Assembly (NCBI GenBank): GCA_018457305.1
Contig: JAGYHM010000004.1
Coordinates: forward strand, 1 to 27,887
DNA: 27,887 nt
Direction of reading: 5' to 3'
DNA from: Fusobacterium sp.
Lineage (GTDB): Bacteria; Fusobacteriota; Fusobacteriia; Fusobacteriales; Fusobacteriaceae
Shown one piece after another: positions 8,292 to 17,183 of the stretch (positions within the stretch are counted from its first letter, which is position 1; each line of letters begins with the position of its first letter). The position numbers and the translations under genes were made by a program. The notes beneath the pieces are model-generated. The model was not told the origin of the DNA. It saw only the letters and a list, made by a program, of their open reading frames with translations, and ran no database searches.

Positions 8292-10526
8292 CTAAAATTT
8301 AACATTCATTTCTAAATAATAATTTCTTTCCGGTGCTGGTAATGCTTCCACACTTGTTTCCCTTAAATTATATTTTGAATTAAGGACATTTTTAGCTCCC
8401 ACTTTAATAGTAGAATATTTATCAGGTCTATGCAGAGCTCCTATATCAAGTCTTCCATAAGCTGGTATAGTATGTTTTATTATTTTATCTCCATAATCTG
8501 GGTCATTTTTGTCTTCAACTAGCTCTCTTGTTTCTCTTTCACTAAAATAAACATAGTTAGCTAACAACGATAATCTTTTACTTATATCATATTTTATTCC
8601 AAAAGTAGCTTTTATATCAGGAACCAAAGGTACTTTATCCCCTCTATAAATTTTTGCATCTTCATCTGACTTTAAAACTTTCGTTTTTAACAAAGTAAGT
8701 GAAGAATTTAAACTTAATTTATCAAATCTTTTTTCTGCTTCAAATTCAAGTCCCATTCTTCTTGTTTTTCCTATATTTCTATACTTCCATCTTCTTACAG
8801 CAGGATTTGTAACTCCAGAAGAAATTAAAGTAATTTCATCCGTTGTATCTGTTAAGAATAAAGATGTACTTAAAAGAGTATCAAAAACATAATCTCTAAA
8901 TCCAACTTCTACTGTATCTGTAATCTCCGCTTTCAAATTACTAGGAACATATATAGAAGCTGTATTCATAACTGGTGGTGTAAAGAAACCATTTGGATCT
9001 GGTATTTTAGGATCATGAATTTTATTAGTTAACTGGTTTGCAAATGGTGTTACAAAACCATGTTCATACCTAGTAAAAACTCTTCCAGTATCACTGTATT
9101 TATAAAGTCCTCCCATTTCTCCAGCAAAATTAGAAATTCTTTCATTTGTTTTTGTCCATTTATGATAAGGGTCAACAAAAGGTCCACTGTTTTCTCCATT
9201 GTGTCTATAACCTTTATACTTAGTCCATTCTCCCCTTAAACCTGCTGTTAAATCAAATTTATCACTTAGTTCATATTTATTAAATCCATATAAAGCATGT
9301 TCTTCTTTTGATAATTCCATTTCAATATTACTTATCATCGGTTTTGGTTTATCTATCTTGTCATAAAAAATATCATTATGATACCATTTTAAAGTATTAG
9401 ATTTAACATTTGCTTTTCTTTTGTTTGTTGCTTTTTGGTAATCATAACCTAAAATTGCTTCTCCTTTTCCATCTGCATATTCTATTTTAGATTTTAATTT
9501 TATTCCCTTTTTATCTTCATCAAACTTTGCCTTCATTATAGAATTAACATCATAAAAATTAGCATAGTTTCTATTTGGAGTTTGTGTTCTTCCTCCAAAA
9601 GTAGCTATGATTTTTACATCATCTATACTTTCTGATAAAATATCTCTTTTTTGATTTTGATTATATACTGTTGCTGCAACAGTCACTTCATCTGTTGGTC
9701 TATACTCATAGTCAAAAGTATAACTTGTATCTTTAGTAGTTAAATCCATATTAAGCCCTGGTGCTTTCCTGTTTTTATCTAAAATTTCTTTTTTTAGTTG
9801 ATTAGAACCATCTTGTTTTATTTTGCTGTATCTTGTTTGTAATCTAAATCTATTTTTATCATTTATTTTATAGTCAAACCCACCCAAGAAAATTTTATTT
9901 TCTTTTTCTTCATGTTCTCTATAATCTTCACTATTCAAATAAGAAAATCCATAGTTTACATATAAATTTTTATTTACATTATATCCACCTGCAAAACCAA
10001 AATTTCTATTTTCATAAGAACCATAAGCTAAGTCCATAAAGAAATTATTTTTTGTTGCATTTGAATTTGTTGTAATGCTTACAACTCCACCAACTGAACC
10101 TGAACCATAAAGAGTTGCTCCTCCTCCCGGTATAATTTCAATTTTTTTGATACTTTCTATAGGAATAGAATTTATTGGTAAACTTGCCATTGTTTCTTCT
10201 GTCGGATTTATAGAAACACCATCAACTAAAACCTTAACTCTAGCTAGTGATTTATCTCCACTACCTCTCATATCAACTCTTGGTCCAAAAGCTGTATTTT
10301 GAATTGTTACCCCCGGTGCATCTCTTAATACATCTTCAACATTTTTGTAATTCCCTTCTCTTATTTTCTTTTCAGTGAAAACAAAAGTATTTTTTTGTTG
10401 CCTAGGTGTTAAAGTGTAATCAGCTTTTCTATTGCCTTTAACAACAGAGTCTTTTAATTTTATAGTTTCTTCTGAATAAGAAGCAACTGTAACTAAAACA
10501 CTAAGAAAAAACAATACTTTTCTCAT
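8292..10526 (-). CDS. TonB-dependent outer-membrane receptor
   Basis: At 744 residues the protein has the usual length for this family. A signal peptide (MRKVLFFLSVLVTVASYS) is followed by a plug domain at about 45-160 with the expected NVEDVLRDAPGVTI, RGSG, VLVDGVSIN and IEIIPGGGATLYGSGSVGG motifs. The remaining ~570 residues are a 22-strand-type barrel that ends in YYLEMNVKF with a terminal Phe. A YEHGFVTPFANQL stretch and a PSNLKAEITDTVEVGFRD stretch occupy the places of the FRAP and NPNL regions of haem and siderophore receptors, but neither motif is exact, so the ligand (haem, siderophore, cobalamin or another) is not decided. Uptake would need TonB-ExbBD encoded elsewhere. It is first in a probable operon with the autotransporter. 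The start is supported by an AAGGAG site eight or so bases upstream. Confidence 0.92.
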   Translation of the reverse strand: MRKVLFFLSVLVTVASYSEETIKLKDSVVKGNRKADYTLTPRQQKNTFVFTEKKIREGNYKNVEDVLRDAPGVTIQNTAFGPRVDMRGSGDKSLARVKVLVDGVSINPTEETMASLPINSIPIESIKKIEIIPGGGATLYGSGSVGGVVSITTNSNATKNNFFMDLAYGSYENRNFGFAGGYNVNKNLYVNYGFSYLNSEDYREHEEKENKIFLGGFDYKINDKNRFRLQTRYSKIKQDGSNQLKKEILDKNRKAPGLNMDLTTKDTSYTFDYEYRPTDEVTVAATVYNQNQKRDILSESIDDVKIIATFGGRTQTPNRNYANFYDVNSIMKAKFDEDKKGIKLKSKIEYADGKGEAILGYDYQKATNKRKANVKSNTLKWYHNDIFYDKIDKPKPMISNIEMELSKEEHALYGFNKYELSDKFDLTAGLRGEWTKYKGYRHNGENSGPFVDPYHKWTKTNERISNFAGEMGGLYKYSDTGRVFTRYEHGFVTPFANQLTNKIHDPKIPDPNGFFTPPVMNTASIYVPSNLKAEITDTVEVGFRDYVFDTLLSTSLFLTDTTDEITLISSGVTNPAVRRWKYRNIGKTRRMGLEFEAEKRFDKLSLNSSLTLLKTKVLKSDEDAKIYRGDKVPLVPDIKATFGIKYDISKRLSLLANYVYFSERETRELVEDKNDPDYGDKIIKHTIPAYGRLDIGALHRPDKYSTIKVGAKNVLNSKYNLRETSVEALPAPERNYYLEMNVKF

Positions 10527-10575
10527 AAGTAATTTCTCCTTTCAAAATAATATTTTAAAAAAATAATAAAAAAAC

Positions 10576-10596
10576 AATAAATATACTATACTTATT
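10576..10596. promoter_or_regulatory. 21-bp palindrome in the leader of the receptor operon, candidate operator
   Basis: Two 10-base arms around a single central base match at nine of ten positions. The site lies about 17-37 bases downstream of the predicted start point, where a bound repressor could block transcription. A metal- or iron-responsive regulator (Fur type) would suit a TonB receptor, but the match to a Fur box is weak and AT-rich palindromes occur by chance. Confidence 0.35.
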
Positions 10597-10619
10597 ATTT
10601 GATATAAAGTACTATTAAA

Positions 10620-10648
10620 ACTCTAAAATGGATTATTTTATTTGTCAA
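10620..10648 (-). promoter_or_regulatory. Promoter of the TonB receptor-autotransporter operon
   Basis: On the - strand a perfect TTGACA (10648-10643) is followed by 17 bases and TAGAGT (10625-10620). Transcription would start near 10613, leaving a leader of about 87 bases before the receptor ATG. Confidence 0.6.
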
Positions 10649-10768
10649 GTTTTTTTTATTAATTAAAAAAATTCAATTAAAAGTAATATAAAATAAGAAA
10701 TTAAACCTTCATTTTTTTAAGGAATTTTTATTTTATTTATTTAATATTATTTTTTATCTTTGTACACT

Positions 10769-10791
10769 ATTTAATCAAAAAATGATTAAAT
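10769..10791. promoter_or_regulatory. Palindrome upstream of pflB, candidate regulator site
   Basis: ATTTAATCA and TGATTAAAT form a perfect 9-bp inverted repeat separated by AAAAA, about 35 bases upstream of the predicted -35 box of pflB. It is the clearest dyad in the 392-bp divergent region 10527-10918, which otherwise holds only AT-rich sequence and the two promoters. An FNR/CRP-like activator is conceivable; the regulator is unknown. Confidence 0.35.
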
Positions 10792-10825
10792 TCTCACTTA
10801 CATTTAATTTTTGATTTAAAAAATT

Positions 10826-10854
10826 TTGTAAATAAAATTAAATTATAGTAAACT
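10826..10854 (+). promoter_or_regulatory. Possible pflB promoter
   Basis: TTGTAA (10826-10831), a 17-base spacer and TAAACT (10849-10854), each four of six to consensus. TATAGT at 10844-10849 is an alternative -10 but lacks a partner at the right distance. Confidence 0.35.
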
Positions 10855-10918
10855 TATGTTAAGTAGTTGTTAATAAATAATTAAATAATAAACAAAAAAT
10901 TTAGAAAGGTGGTTTTTA

Positions 10919-13150
10919 ATGCAAGCATGGAGAGATTTTAAAGGTGGAGAATGGCAAAATAGTATAAATGTAAGTGATTTTATAAAAAATAATTACATTG
11001 AATATACTGGTGATGAAAGTTTTTTAGAGGACGCAACAGAAAATACTAAAAAGTTATGGACTAAATTAAGTGGAATGCTAAAAATAGAAAGAGAAAAAGG
11101 AATCTATGATGCTGAAACTAAAATACCATCTAAGATAGATGCTTATGGTGCAGGATATATTGATAAAGATTTAGAAACAATAGTTGGATTACAAACTGAT
11201 GCTCCATTGAAAAGAGCAATATTCCCAAATGGTGGCTTAAGAATGGTTCAAAATTCTTTAGAAGCATTTGGTTATAAATTAGATCCAGCAACAGAAGAAA
11301 TTTATACTAAATATAGAAAATCACACAACGACGGGGTTTTCTCTGCTTACACAAAAGATATAAAAAATGCTAGACATACAGGAGTTATAACTGGTTTACC
11401 TGATGCTTATGGTAGAGGAAGAATTATAGGTGATTACAGAAGAGTTGCACTTTATGGTGTAGATAAACTTATAGAAGAGAGAACAAGAGAATTTAACGAA
11501 TATGATCCAGCAGAAATGACAGAAAAAGTAATTCAAGAAAGAGAAGAAATGTTTGAACAACTTCAAGCATTAAAAGCTCTAAAAAGAATGGCTGCTGCTT
11601 ATGGTTTTGATATAGGAAGACCTGCAGAAACTGCTCAAGAAGCTATTCAATGGACTTACTTTGGATATTTAGGAGCAATAAAAGAGCAAAATGGAGCTGC
11701 AATGAGTTTAGGAAAAACTGCAGGCTTCTTAGATATTTATATAGAAAGAGATTTAAAAGAAGGAAAAATTACAGAAAAACAAGCACAAGAATTCATAGAT
11801 CATTTTGTAATGAAGTTAAGAATAGTTAGATTTTTAAGAACTCCTGAATATGATCAATTATTCTCTGGAGATCCTGTATGGGTAACAGAATCAATTGGTG
11901 GTATGAGTAATGATGGAAGATCTTGGGTAACTAAAACAGGATTTAGATATTTACATACTTTATATAATTTAGGAACTGCTCCTGAGCCAAACTTAACAAT
12001 TTTATGGAGCCAAAAATTACCAGAAAATTGGAAAAAATATTGTTGTAAAGTTTCAATTGACACTTCTTCATTACAATATGAAAATGATGATATTATGAGA
12101 CCACAATTTGGTGATGACTATGGAATAGCTTGTTGTGTTTCTCCTATGGCAATTGGAGAACAAATGCAATTCTTTGGAGCAAGAGCAAACTTACCAAAAG
12201 CACTACTTTATGCTATCAATGGTGGAAAAGATGAAATGAAAAAAGTTCAAGTGACTCCTGAAGGAATGTTTGAACCAATTAAAAGTGAATATTTAGACTT
12301 TGATGAAGTTTGGGAAAAATACGATAAAGTATTAGACTGGTTAGCTACTACTTATGTAAAAGCATTAAACATAATTCACTATATGCACGATAAATATTCT
12401 TATGAAGCATTAGAAATGGCTTTACATTCATTAGATATTCATAGAACAGAAGCATGTGGAATAGCAGGACTTTCAATAGTTGCTGACTCACTTGCTGCAA
12501 TTAAATACGGTAAAGTTAAAGTTGTTAGAGATGAAGACGGAGATGCTGTTGATTATGTTATAGAAAAAGATTATGTTCCATTCGGAAATAACGATGATAG
12601 AACGGATGAATTAGCAGTTAAAGTCGTTAGAACATTTATGAATAAAATTAGATCTCATAAAATGTATAGAGATGCAGAACCAACTCAATCTATACTTACA
12701 ATAACTTCAAATGTTGTTTATGGTAAGAAAACAGGAAACACTCCCTGTGGAAGAAGAGCCGGAGCTCCATTCGGACCAGGAGCAAATCCAATGCACGGAA
12801 GAGATACAAAGGGAGCAGTTGCTTCACTTGCATCAGTTGCTAAAATTCCGTTTGAAGATGCAAACGATGGAATTTCTTATACATTTGCAATAACTCCAGA
12901 AACTTTAGGAAAAACTCCTAACGAAAAGAAAGAAAATTTAGTTGGACTTCTTGATGGATATTTTGCAAAAACTGGACAACACTTAAATGTAAATGTTTTT
13001 GGAAGAGATTTACTAGAAGATGCTATGGAACACCCAGAAAATTATCCACAGCTTACAATTAGAGTCTCTGGTTATGCAGTAAACTTTATTAAATTAACTA
13101 AAGAACAACAATTAGATGTTATAAATAGAACTATCAGTAATAAATTCTAA
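10919..13150 (+). CDS. pflB: Formate C-acetyltransferase (pyruvate formate-lyase)
   Basis: This glycyl-radical enzyme converts pyruvate and CoA to acetyl-CoA and formate in anaerobic fermentation, in the cytoplasm. The 743-residue length is typical. The catalytic pair Cys405-Cys406 is visible in [20 protein letters not shown], and the glycyl-radical loop RVSGYAVNF near the C terminus places the radical on Gly718. The N terminus [13 protein letters not shown] and the motif [20 protein letters not shown] are also diagnostic of true PFL rather than of glycerol dehydratase or choline lyase relatives. A ribosome site AAAGGTGG lies six to seven bases before the ATG. The activase gene pflA follows after 308 bp containing a structured repeat, so the two may be cotranscribed with read-through or separately expressed. 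Confidence 0.98.
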   Translation: MQAWRDFKGGEWQNSINVSDFIKNNYIEYTGDESFLEDATENTKKLWTKLSGMLKIEREKGIYDAETKIPSKIDAYGAGYIDKDLETIVGLQTDAPLKRAIFPNGGLRMVQNSLEAFGYKLDPATEEIYTKYRKSHNDGVFSAYTKDIKNARHTGVITGLPDAYGRGRIIGDYRRVALYGVDKLIEERTREFNEYDPAEMTEKVIQEREEMFEQLQALKALKRMAAAYGFDIGRPAETAQEAIQWTYFGYLGAIKEQNGAAMSLGKTAGFLDIYIERDLKEGKITEKQAQEFIDHFVMKLRIVRFLRTPEYDQLFSGDPVWVTESIGGMSNDGRSWVTKTGFRYLHTLYNLGTAPEPNLTILWSQKLPENWKKYCCKVSIDTSSLQYENDDIMRPQFGDDYGIACCVSPMAIGEQMQFFGARANLPKALLYAINGGKDEMKKVQVTPEGMFEPIKSEYLDFDEVWEKYDKVLDWLATTYVKALNIIHYMHDKYSYEALEMALHSLDIHRTEACGIAGLSIVADSLAAIKYGKVKVVRDEDGDAVDYVIEKDYVPFGNNDDRTDELAVKVVRTFMNKIRSHKMYRDAEPTQSILTITSNVVYGKKTGNTPCGRRAGAPFGPGANPMHGRDTKGAVASLASVAKIPFEDANDGISYTFAITPETLGKTPNEKKENLVGLLDGYFAKTGQHLNVNVFGRDLLEDAMEHPENYPQLTIRVSGYAVNFIKLTKEQQLDVINRTISNKF

Positions 13151-13192
13151 TAATTCTGATTGACGAAAACTAGAAATATATTATAAAATCAG

Positions 13193-13219
13193 TGGGGAGA
13201 TTTATTTCTCCCCATTATT
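13193..13219 (+). terminator. Hairpin after pflB, possible partial terminator
   Basis: A perfect 8-bp GC-rich stem TGGGGAGA / TCTCCCCA (13193-13200, 13207-13214) with a 6-base loop, followed only by TTATTA. The short T run suggests leaky termination or a 3'-end stabiliser that leaves some transcription into pflA. Confidence 0.55.
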
Positions 13220-13239
13220 AAATATGCAATATTATTTTT

Positions 13240-13430
13240 TTGGGAAACTGCGGTTTGCTTTGTAAACCTGTTTCCCTCTCTGCGAGGCTTGGGGCTGTCG
13301 CTCCAAACCCCAAAATAAATTTTCTAAGAGCCTTTAAAATTTAGAGGAATAATTTTAGGATTTTTAAGGCGAAGCCTTAAAGTGAAGTCGCCACCGCGAC
13401 ATCTCAGCAAGCAGCAAAGCGAGCGAGCCA
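13240..13430. repeat. GC-rich structured intergenic element, copy 1 (between pflB and pflA)
   Basis: This block is strikingly GC-rich for the window. Hairpins can be read at 13242-13276 (GGGAAAC with GTTTCCC enclosing GGTTT / AAACC), 13289-13306 (TTGGGGC with GCTCCAA, one G-U pair), 13363-13381 (perfect 8-bp stem with GAA loop) and 13387-13400. It shares layout and sequence with copies at 18778 and 25771. No open frame of interest lies in it. It accounts for most of the 308 bp between pflB and pflA. Confidence 0.7.
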
Positions 13431-13458
13431 AAAAAATAAAAAAAAGGAAAAGATTATT

Positions 13459-14193
13459 ATGAAAGGTTATATCAACTCATTTGAATCATTTGGAACTAAA
13501 GACGGACCGGGAATAAGATTTGTTTTATTCTTGCAAGGTTGTCCTTTAAGATGTCTTTATTGTCATAATGTTGATAGTTGGGAATTACAAAATAAAAATT
13601 ATAAATATAGTCCAGAAGAAGTTTTAGATGAATTAAATAAAATGAGAGCCTTTATAACTGGTGGAATAACTGTTTCAGGTGGAGAACCACTTATGCAAGC
13701 AGATTATGTTTTAGAACTTTTTAAACTTTGCAAAAAAGAAAACTTACATACTGCTCTTGATACTTCTGGTTATATTTTTAATGACAAAGTGAAAGAAATT
13801 TTAGAATATACAGATTTAGTTTTATTAGATATTAAACATATTGATAAAGAAAAATATAAAACTTTAACCTCTGTGAATTTAGATAATACTTTAAAATTTA
13901 TAAAATATTTGCAAGAAATTAAAAAAGATGTCTGGCTTAGATATGTACTTGTGCCAAATTATTCAGATGATGAAAAAGATTTAAACGACTGGGCAAAATT
14001 TGTGTCTGGATTTTCTGATGTTGTGAAAAGAGTTGATATACTTCCATTTCATCAAATGGCAATTTATAAATGGGAAAAAGTTCAAAAAGAATATAAATTA
14101 AAAGATACTCCTACTCCAACAAAAGAACAGATAGAAAAGGCAGAGGAAATTTTTAGAAAATATGATTTACCTCTTTATGAGGCAAGAAAATAA
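13459..14193 (+). CDS. pflA: Pyruvate formate-lyase activating enzyme (radical SAM)
   Basis: The enzyme uses S-adenosylmethionine and a [4Fe-4S] cluster to place the glycyl radical on PflB. The 244-residue length is typical. The cluster motif CxxxCxxC is Cys28, Cys32 and Cys35 in GCPLRCLYCHN, and the SAM-binding GGEP motif is at 74-77 in ITVSGGEPLMQ. The opening GYINSFESFGTKDGPGIR is characteristic of PFL activases. Its place directly after pflB supports the assignment. An AAGGAAAAG ribosome site precedes the ATG and begins right after structured element copy 1, so the element is within the 5' leader of this gene. A bidirectional terminator follows the stop codon at once. Confidence 0.97.
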   Translation: MKGYINSFESFGTKDGPGIRFVLFLQGCPLRCLYCHNVDSWELQNKNYKYSPEEVLDELNKMRAFITGGITVSGGEPLMQADYVLELFKLCKKENLHTALDTSGYIFNDKVKEILEYTDLVLLDIKHIDKEKYKTLTSVNLDNTLKFIKYLQEIKKDVWLRYVLVPNYSDDEKDLNDWAKFVSGFSDVVKRVDILPFHQMAIYKWEKVQKEYKLKDTPTPTKEQIEKAEEIFRKYDLPLYEARK

Positions 14194-14194
14194 A

Positions 14195-14231
14195 AATCCC
14201 ATAAGCTTAATTGCTCATGGGATTATTTTTT
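14195..14231. terminator. Bidirectional terminator between pflA and rqcH
   Basis: AATCCCAT (14195-14202) pairs with ATGGGATT (14217-14224), with three further inner pairs and a TTAATT loop. A T-rich run follows on the right and an A run precedes on the left. It sits immediately after the pflA stop and ends the convergent rqcH operon as well. Confidence 0.85.
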
Positions 14232-15858
14232 ATATTTCAACTTTTTCAACAGTTATACTTTTTTGATTATCATAAGTTACGAAACCAGGTTTTGCTCCCT
14301 TAGGCTTATTAACATGTTTTTTTTGAGTGTATTCAACTAAAACTTTTTCACCCAAATTTAATTTTGTATAAAAAGCAGAAATTTCACTAGCCTTTTTAAT
14401 TAGATTATCTGTTAAAAAATTAGTTTTCACTATAACATGAGAACTTGGTATATCTTTTACATGAAACCAATAATCATTTTTATTTGCAACTTTAAAAGTT
14501 AAATTATCATTTTCTAAATTATTTCTGCCGTAAAAAATTAAAGAGTTGTCCATTTCAAAAATTCCATATTTAACTTCTTTTTTTAACTTAGTATTTTTTT
14601 TCTTATTAACTACTCTAATATAATTTAATTTTATGAGTTCATCTTCTATTTCTCTCAAAGAATTTACATCTTCACTTCTTTCTATAAATAAAAGTGTACT
14701 TTCTAAATATGTTAATTCTTCTGTCATTTCAATTTTTCTTCGTTTAGCATTTTCTAATTTTCTTTTTTCTTTATTATATTTTTTATAAATTTTATCTAAA
14801 TTAGATTTTGGACTTAAAAGTGGGTCTAAATTTATTTTGATTTCTTTATTATTATAGAAATCAAAAGTTTCTAAAACATTCATACCCTTTTTAATGCTAT
14901 ATAAATTTGCTGCCACAATATCTGCCTGCTCTTTTATACTTTCTATCTGAGTTGGATTTTCCATATCTTTTTTAATTAAAGTCAAAATCTTTTTAACTTT
15001 TTTTATTTTTTTATTCAACATAGAAAGTAATCTATTTTTTAATATAGAATAACTTGTTGCTTGAAATTTATAAGTAATATAAAAATTTATCATATCATTA
15101 AAAGTTTCAAATTCTTTTATTTCAAGTTTATTATCAAAATCTTTTGCTTTAATATCTAAAACTGTTGCAAGTTTTATATCTTTATTTTTAAAATAAATTT
15201 TTGGTTTAGATTTAGAAAAAATTACTTTTTTATAATCTTCATAGGTTTTAATATTATTTTCTAAAACTTTACCCATACCTTCAACACAAGCTGATAAAGA
15301 TTTTTTTTCCTCTTTCAATAAATTAAATTTTTCTTCTTTCAAATCCAAAGGCGAAATTTTATCTTCGTATTTAGGTCTTACATATAATTCACCTCTAAAA
15401 AGTGTTCTATCTAAATTTTCTGAAAGTGAAAACTTTTTTAGAGAGTCTATTACTTTATTTTCTTCGTCTACCAAAATTAAATTTAGTAGTTTTCCAGCAC
15501 ATTCAAAATATAGTTTATTTTTTTTAAGTTCTCCCAATTCGTTGATTTTACTAAAATGAAAAACTAGGATTCTATCAAATCCTAGCTGTTCTATTTCAAT
15601 TAAAATAGCATTCATCAAATATTTTCTTAAATTAGAAACTATTGTTGAAGCCTCATCTAATATTGGTTTTTCTTTGTTTTGTGCTAGATAACATACTGGA
15701 AAATTTGGCATACAAGAAAATACTAACTCTGTCTTTCCAAAAAATAACGATATTGAGTGTTCATTATTTTTAAAAATTCTATTTGTTTTCTTCCCAACTA
15801 ATATTTCTTTTAATTCTTCCCTTACTCTACTAAGAGATATGCCATCTAAATATAACAT
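14230..15858 (-). CDS. rqcH: RqcH/NFACT-family ribosome quality-control protein
   Basis: RqcH (also annotated as fibronectin-binding protein A homologue) binds 50S subunits blocked by peptidyl-tRNA and directs Ala tailing of stalled nascent chains for degradation. At 542 residues it has the family's usual size. The N-terminal NFACT-N domain (MLYLDGISLSRVREEL) is followed by a long Lys/Glu-rich coiled coil at about 270-410 and then the NFACT-R (DUF814) domain with DYWFHVKDIPSSHVIVKT near 455-475. Only one base separates its ATG from the stop of the marR-like gene, so translation is probably coupled. It is the last gene of the PASTA-rsgA-rpe-marR operon; a terminator follows. Family assignment is firm; the role in this organism is inferred from Bacillus RqcH. 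Confidence 0.92.
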   Translation of the reverse strand: MLYLDGISLSRVREELKEILVGKKTNRIFKNNEHSISLFFGKTELVFSCMPNFPVCYLAQNKEKPILDEASTIVSNLRKYLMNAILIEIEQLGFDRILVFHFSKINELGELKKNKLYFECAGKLLNLILVDEENKVIDSLKKFSLSENLDRTLFRGELYVRPKYEDKISPLDLKEEKFNLLKEEKKSLSACVEGMGKVLENNIKTYEDYKKVIFSKSKPKIYFKNKDIKLATVLDIKAKDFDNKLEIKEFETFNDMINFYITYKFQATSYSILKNRLLSMLNKKIKKVKKILTLIKKDMENPTQIESIKEQADIVAANLYSIKKGMNVLETFDFYNNKEIKINLDPLLSPKSNLDKIYKKYNKEKRKLENAKRRKIEMTEELTYLESTLLFIERSEDVNSLREIEDELIKLNYIRVVNKKKNTKLKKEVKYGIFEMDNSLIFYGRNNLENDNLTFKVANKNDYWFHVKDIPSSHVIVKTNFLTDNLIKKASEISAFYTKLNLGEKVLVEYTQKKHVNKPKGAKPGFVTYDNQKSITVEKVEI

Positions 15859-15859
15859 A

Positions 15860-16543
15860 TTAGTCTACCTTTATCACTATAAGATTTTTTGCATCTTCAA
15901 CATCTAAAACTAATTTTGAACCATCTTCTTTTTCAATTATAAATTCTGATTTATCTTTGGAAGGTAAAATTGTTACAACTTTAAAATTTTGAACTCCTTG
16001 ACCTGAGAAATAATTTTGAACAATAGGAGAGCCTTTAATTTCAACAATTGAAAGTCTAGTTCCAACTGGGAAATTAGTTATAACCATAGGTCTAAAATAG
16101 TCTTCTTTGCTTCTTAATGCTTCTAAAATAACTTCAAAAATTTTAATAAATTTTTCCAATTCTTTATCTGGAATATTTTCAGTTATAGAAGTCATTATCA
16201 TATTGTGATAATTATTATGATAAGCTAGTGCATCTACTCCTTTTTTTGTAAGTGATACAAAAACTTTTCTTCTATCTACATTTGAACGAACTCTTTCTAC
16301 ATAACCTTTGTCAGTCAATTTAGAAATTGCAACTGTTGCAGTTCCCATTGTTATTCCAATTTTATCTGCAAGTTCATTCATAGTTAAAGAATCTTTCCCT
16401 ATTGATTCTATTATATGAAGTTCTGTATGTGTTACAGATTTCATTCCTCTTTTTAATGCCATATCTTCTGTTTTATAAAATAATTTGTAGTATTCTTCCA
16501 AAACTTCATTTACTCTTTCAACATTTACTGTCATACTATTCAT
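15860..16543 (-). CDS. MarR-family regulator with C-terminal FeoA-like domain
   Basis: Residues about 20-145 form a MarR winged helix. The recognition region runs [18 protein letters not shown]..., and the wing is [17 protein letters not shown] (about 86-102). Typical MarR proteins end near residue 145-150; this one has 227. The extra part (about 153-227: [14 protein letters not shown] ... VVTILPS ... [18 protein letters not shown]) reads like the SH3-like FeoA fold found at the C terminus of DtxR/MntR regulators, although the match is by eye. That makes a metal or small-ligand input possible. The ATG at 16543 overlaps the end of rpe by 8 bases, with GGGG in the rpe end as a weak ribosome site; a second ATG at 16534 would remove the overlap. 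Target genes are unknown, and self-control of the operon is possible. Confidence 0.85.
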   Translation of the reverse strand: MNSMTVNVERVNEVLEEYYKLFYKTEDMALKRGMKSVTHTELHIIESIGKDSLTMNELADKIGITMGTATVAISKLTDKGYVERVRSNVDRRKVFVSLTKKGVDALAYHNNYHNMIMTSITENIPDKELEKFIKIFEVILEALRSKEDYFRPMVITNFPVGTRLSIVEIKGSPIVQNYFSGQGVQNFKVVTILPSKDKSEFIIEKEDGSKLVLDVEDAKNLIVIKVD

Positions 16544-17183
16544 CCCCTTTTTTTAATAAATCTATTCTTTCTTTATAATTTCCAGAAAATATATAAGAAC
16601 CTGCAACAAATATATTTGCTCCTGCTTCTATACATTTCCCAATAGTTTCATTAGTTATTCCACCATCTACTTCTATATCAATATCTGCTCTCATTTTTCT
16701 GATATTTTTAATTTTTTCTACAACATTTGGTATAAATTTTTGCCCTCCAAAACCGGGATTTACACTCATAACAAGTATCATATCTAAGTCATCTATAACA
16801 TATTTTAAAATATCTTCCGATGTTGAGGGATTTAAAGATACTGCTGCCTTAACTCCAAAAGATTTTATTTGTTGAATTACTCTATGTAAATGAATTGTTG
16901 CTTCTCCGTGTACTGTTATTATATCTGCCCCTGCCTTTACAAAATCTTCAATATATCTTTCTGGTTTATCTATCATCAAATGAACATCAAAAACAAGATT
17001 TGTATATTTCTTAAAAGATTTTATTACGGGAGGTCCGAAAGTAATGTTAGGTACAAAATTTCCGTCCATAACATCTATATGTATATAATCTGCTCCTGCT
17101 TTATCTATTGCAACTATTTCCTCTCCTAATCTTGAAAAATCACAAGATAGAATTGATGGTGCAATTTTAATTTCCTTAATCAT
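16536..17183 (-). CDS. rpe: Ribulose-phosphate 3-epimerase
   Basis: Interconverts ribulose 5-phosphate and xylulose 5-phosphate in the pentose phosphate pathway. The 215-residue TIM barrel shows the family motifs in order: [30 protein letters not shown] (metal-binding His and Asp), VFDVHLMI (second metal His), [14 protein letters not shown] and EVDGGI followed by AGSYIF near the phosphate-binding end. The ATG overlaps the end of rsgA by 8 bases and is preceded by AGGTGG, so the genes are translationally coupled. The rsgA-rpe order is the same as in Bacillus, where a PASTA kinase lies upstream. Confidence 0.97.
   Translation of the reverse strand: MIKEIKIAPSILSCDFSRLGEEIVAIDKAGADYIHIDVMDGNFVPNITFGPPVIKSFKKYTNLVFDVHLMIDKPERYIEDFVKAGADIITVHGEATIHLHRVIQQIKSFGVKAAVSLNPSTSEDILKYVIDDLDMILVMSVNPGFGGQKFIPNVVEKIKNIRKMRADIDIEVDGGITNETIGKCIEAGANIFVAGSYIFSGNYKERIDLLKKGDE

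Noticed and set aside
10861..10905. Rex-type site (TTGTTAA-like) just before pflB
   Set aside because: TTGTTAAT is present, but the opposite half-site does not match TTAACAA at the right distance.
11854..12063. Antisense frame inside pflB (and + strand frame 12711-12893 in another phase)
   Set aside because: Both lie within well-supported pflB coding sequence and show no features of a gene.
13240..13430. CRISPR array or tRNA in the GC-rich intergenic stretch
   Set aside because: No regularly spaced direct repeats occur, and the hairpins do not form a cloverleaf with the conserved T-loop sequence.
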